Notes under the pieces: generated by a model | What the model was told of the DNA's origin: nothing | Database searches by the model: none | What the model saw: only the letters and a program-made list of their open reading frames with translations | Program-made: the position numbers and the translations under genes | Origin: an uncultured Bacteroidota bacterium | GTDB lineage: Bacteria; Bacteroidota; Bacteroidia; Chitinophagales; Chitinophagaceae | Direction of reading: 5' to 3' | Assembly (NCBI GenBank): GCA_903881265.1 | Contig: CAIRSV010000090.1 | Location: forward strand, 1 to 8,444 | DNA: 8,444 nt | Part shown: in pieces, positions 6,475 through 8,444 of the stretch | Position numbering within the stretch: the first letter of the stretch is position 1 | Layout of the letters: each line of letters opens with the position of its first letter

Positions 6475-7098
6475 CTATTCAGCAGCTGGCGCTTCTGTAT
6501 CAGCAGCTGGTGCTTCTGCTTCAACAGATGGTGCTTCAACTTCAACAGATGGTGCTTCAGCTTCAACAGATGGTGCTTCAACTTCAGGAGTTTCAACAAC
6601 AGCAACTGGTGCTTCCACCTCTGGCGTTTCTTCAACTTCTGGTGCTTCAACCGCAGCAGGTGCTTCCGCAACTGGAACAACGATTTCAACTTTCTTAATG
6701 GTAGGTTGAATTCTTGAAGAAGCTTTTGCTTTCTTATGAGAATCCTGACGATCTGCAACCAATATTTCATGAGAAGCATTCCATACTTCAAATTTTTGCA
6801 TAGCGGTAGCCTCATCAAACAAACCAAGTTTTACACCACGTAACAAGTGCTTCATGAATTTTACTCCTTTAAAGGATAAAATTCGGTTGGCAGTGTGCGT
6901 AGGTTCTGCTCCACGGCTTAACCAATGCAACGCTCTTTCGCGGTTGATTTGGATGGTTGCCGGAACAGTCAATGGATTGTAAGTTCCTAATTTTTCAATG
7001 AATTTTCCATCACGAGGAGATGCTGAATTAGCAACTACGATGAAATAAAACGGGCGTTGTTTTGCGCCATGACGCTGAAGTCTGATTTTTACTGACAT
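6475..7098 (-). CDS. rpsP: 30S ribosomal protein S16 with long acidic C-terminal extension
   Basis: S16 is a small-subunit ribosomal protein that binds 16S rRNA and aids 30S assembly. Residues 1 to about 82 are the conserved core: MSVKIRLQRHGAKQRPFYFI, then SPRDGKFIEKLGTYNPL (27-43) and RALHWLSRGAEPT (55-67). The protein is 207 residues against about 80-90 in most bacteria. Residues about 83-136 form a mixed helical, partly basic linker. Residues about 137-207 are low-complexity Glu/Ala/Pro/Val, ending in three near-identical 7-residue units (SVEAEAP, SVEVEAP, SVEAEAP). Extended S16 is, as I recall, common in Bacteroidota; the acidic tail is probably disordered and its role is unknown. The start is fixed by the canonical MSVKIRLQRHG. 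The AT-rich leader lacks a Shine-Dalgarno site. A terminator follows at once, so no rimM or trmD gene is co-transcribed downstream. Confidence 0.97.
   Translation of the reverse strand: MSVKIRLQRHGAKQRPFYFIVVANSASPRDGKFIEKLGTYNPLTVPATIQINRERALHWLSRGAEPTHTANRILSFKGVKFMKHLLRGVKLGLFDEATAMQKFEVWNASHEILVADRQDSHKKAKASSRIQPTIKKVEIVVPVAEAPAAVEAPEVEETPEVEAPVAVVETPEVEAPSVEAEAPSVEVEAPSVEAEAPAADTEAPAAE
6509..6589. repeat. 21-bp in-frame tandem repeat in the rpsP tail
   Basis: On the plus strand three 21-bp units (6509-6529, 6530-6550, 6551-6571) follow GGTGCTTCnnCTTCAACAGA plus a final T. They differ only at the two n positions and are followed by an 18-bp partial unit ending at 6589. Further GGTGCTTC copies occur at about 6609, 6641 and 6659. 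On the coding strand each unit encodes seven residues of the acidic tail, so unit gain or loss would keep the frame. Confidence 0.9.
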
Positions 7099-7140
7099 AA
7101 ATAATAGAAATTATTTTAGGTGGTTAAATTAATAAGTGTG

Positions 7141-7172
7141 CGAAAGTAAGGCATAATATTCGATTTCTCAAA
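7141..7172 (-). promoter_or_regulatory. rpsP: rpsP promoter of Bacteroidota type
   Basis: On the minus strand TTTG (7169-7172) is followed after 20 bp by TACTTTCG (7141-7148). This matches the -33 box and, with one mismatch, the -7 box TAnnTTTG at suitable spacing. Transcription would start near 7135, giving an AT-rich leader of about 37 nt. This is the best promoter match in the window. Confidence 0.65.
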
Positions 7173-7235
7173 TGAAATTTATCGAGTTTCTCTAATTTAT
7201 TTTTCGGATTACGTACTTCAACGATAAGGATAGCT

Positions 7236-7243
7236 TATTTTTG
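7236..7243 (+). promoter_or_regulatory. Possible mlaE -7 box very close to the start codon
   Basis: TATTTTTG matches TAnnTTTG exactly, but it ends 8 nt before the mlaE ATG and lacks a visible -33 box. If real, the transcript would be almost leaderless. In an AT-rich spacer this may be a chance match. Confidence 0.25.
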
Positions 7244-7251
7244 AATCCTTC

Positions 7252-7992
7252 ATGATAAAAGTACTAGACCATTTTGGTAAATATCTACTGATGTTGGGTG
7301 GCATGTTCACCAAACCTGAGAATGCCCGCGTTTATTGGAAAGAATTCATTCATCAATGTTATGAAATAGGCATAGGCTCGATGGGTATTGTTGTCATTAT
7401 ATCTCTTTTTCTGGGCGCAGTAACAACCGTTCAAACGGCTTATCAACTAATCAGTCCGCTTGTTCAAAAGTATGTTATCGCACAAATTATCCGTGATAGC
7501 ACCTTTCTTGAACTATCCCCAACTGTCGTTTGTATTGTATTGGCGGGTGTAGTTGGATCTAAAATTGCATCCGAACTAGGTAATATGCGCGTTAGCGAGC
7601 AAATCGACGCCCTTGAAATCATGGGCATCAATACGAAAATCTACCTGATACTTCCTAAGATTATCGCTTCATTACTTGTGATTCCTTGTCTAATCGTCAT
7701 TTCGATGTTTCTCAGTATTTGGGGTGGCTATCTTGCAGGCACCTTGACGGGTATCCTTTCAGAACAACAATTTACACAAGGCCTTATTAAAGATTTCAAT
7801 TCGTTTAACTTAACATTCGGACTCATCAAGTCTTTTACATTCGCTTTTCTCATATCAAGCATTTCAGCATATTTCGGTTATTATGTCAAAGGAGGCGCAC
7901 TAGAAATTGGGCGAGCTTCAACTACGTCGGTGGTTGTTAGTTGCGTGCTGATTTTATGTGCCGATTATGGATTGGCCGCATTGCTGCTTTAA
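7252..7992 (+). CDS. mlaE: MlaE-type phospholipid ABC transporter permease
   Basis: This is the inner-membrane permease of an Mla-type ABC system, which moves phospholipids between the inner and outer membranes to keep outer-membrane lipid asymmetry. The 246 residues match the MlaE family length of about 250-260. An N-terminal amphipathic stretch (1-38) precedes hydrophobic segments at about 42-62, 86-104, 130-165, 188-213 and 223-246. The family motif EQIDALEIMGI (116-126) forms the cytoplasmic coupling region that contacts the ATPase. The segment LAGVVGSKIASELGNMRVS just before it is also typical. It is followed 89 nt later by the ATPase gene mlaF, an order opposite to the E. coli mlaF-mlaE arrangement. 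No MCE (MlaD) gene is visible before the window ends. Transport direction cannot be told from sequence. Confidence 0.93.
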   Translation: MIKVLDHFGKYLLMLGGMFTKPENARVYWKEFIHQCYEIGIGSMGIVVIISLFLGAVTTVQTAYQLISPLVQKYVIAQIIRDSTFLELSPTVVCIVLAGVVGSKIASELGNMRVSEQIDALEIMGINTKIYLILPKIIASLLVIPCLIVISMFLSIWGGYLAGTLTGILSEQQFTQGLIKDFNSFNLTFGLIKSFTFAFLISSISAYFGYYVKGGALEIGRASTTSVVVSCVLILCADYGLAALLL

Positions 7993-8081
7993 TGCAAAAA
8001 CGACAAATAGACACCCTGCAATCACGCACAAGCTTCTTACTGTTGAATACTTCAAATGAATTACACAACTGAATTCAATAC

Positions 8082-8444
8082 ATGATTGAACTGAAACATA
8101 TTAATAAATCCTTTGGCACAAAAACAGTGCTTGAAGACGTGTCGTGGGAAATGCAAAGTGGCAAGGTGAATCTAATCATTGGTACTAGTGGCAGCGGCAA
8201 GACAGTCCTCATGAAGTGCCTTGTCGGATTAATAAGTCCTGATGCCGGCAGCATTGCCTATGAAGGTGCCGACTTTCTGAATATGGATCCCAAAGGCCGC
8301 AAAGAGCTACGCACTCAAATTGGTATGCTTTTCCAAGGGTCTGCCCTTTTTGATAGTATGACAGTTGAACAAAATGTGATGTTTCCGCTCGATATGTTTA
8401 CCAAACAAACCCTGAATGAAAAAAAACAGCGAGTGAATGAAGTA
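8082..8444 (+). CDS. mlaF: MlaF-type phospholipid ABC transporter ATP-binding protein (3' truncated)
   Basis: The first 121 codons are present and the frame is open to the window edge. The protein begins MIELKHINKSFGTKTVLEDV, a typical ABC ATPase N-terminus. Walker A is GTSGSGKT (34-41), the Q-loop glutamine is Q85 in GMLFQGSALFDSMTV, and the SALFDSMTVEQNV segment is characteristic of the MlaF subfamily. The ABC signature and Walker B lie beyond the window. It would power the MlaE permease encoded just upstream. The ATG at 8082 is the only sensible start, because an in-frame TGA lies four codons upstream at 8070-8072. The 89-nt gap after mlaE has no terminator or clear promoter, so co-transcription with mlaE is likely. 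Confidence 0.93.
   Translation, partial: MIELKHINKSFGTKTVLEDVSWEMQSGKVNLIIGTSGSGKTVLMKCLVGLISPDAGSIAYEGADFLNMDPKGRKELRTQIGMLFQGSALFDSMTVEQNVMFPLDMFTKQTLNEKKQRVNEV

Noticed and set aside
6459..6717. Plus-strand frames rich in Gln/Leu or Phe/Trp/Cys opposite the rpsP tail.
   Set aside because: They are readings of the opposite strand of the rpsP tandem repeats. The S16 frame explains the sequence.

Overview
The window comes from a Bacteroidota chromosome, probably in or near the Chitinophagales/Sphingobacteriia, though the exact order is inferred. Four things point there: a secreted protein ending in a type IX secretion (T9SS) sorting domain, a ParE-type topoisomerase paired with a DUF1835 protein, a long S16 ribosomal protein with an acidic Ala/Glu/Pro tail, and AT-rich leaders without clear Shine-Dalgarno sites but with matches to the Bacteroidota promoter (TTTG near -33, TAnnTTTG near -7). 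Nothing suggests a plasmid, phage, insertion sequence or CRISPR array. The genes read as core chromosomal content.

Layout. (1) 2-1459, plus: 3' part of a secreted repeat protein with seven Asp-rich FG-GAP/VCBS-type repeats and a C-terminal T9SS domain. (2) 1467-4186, minus: a two-gene unit, parE (topoisomerase IV subunit B) followed by a DUF1835/DUF3658 protein. Its stop lies 7 bp from that of the secreted-protein gene. (3) 4187-4668: a 482-bp AT-rich region between divergent parE and dnaB. It holds two exact DnaA-box matches (TTATTCACA) in opposite orientation, embedded in a 13-bp perfect inverted repeat, plus weaker boxes, a 10-bp inverted repeat around one box, and an AT-rich stretch before dnaB. 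(4) 4669-6267, plus: dnaB, the replicative helicase. (5) 6268-6474: two back-to-back intrinsic terminators. (6) 6475-7098, minus: rpsP with an acidic repeat tail. (7) 7252-8444, plus: mlaE followed by the 5' part of mlaF, a phospholipid ABC transporter of the Mla type, cut by the window end.

The centre of the window is a replication neighbourhood: the replicative helicase and a type II topoisomerase subunit diverge from a region carrying DnaA-box-like sites. This could be a replication origin or a DnaA-controlled divergent promoter region. The sequence alone cannot decide, and it is the observation most worth following up. A smaller point is that DnaB ends in an SSB-like acidic tip (GDVPF).
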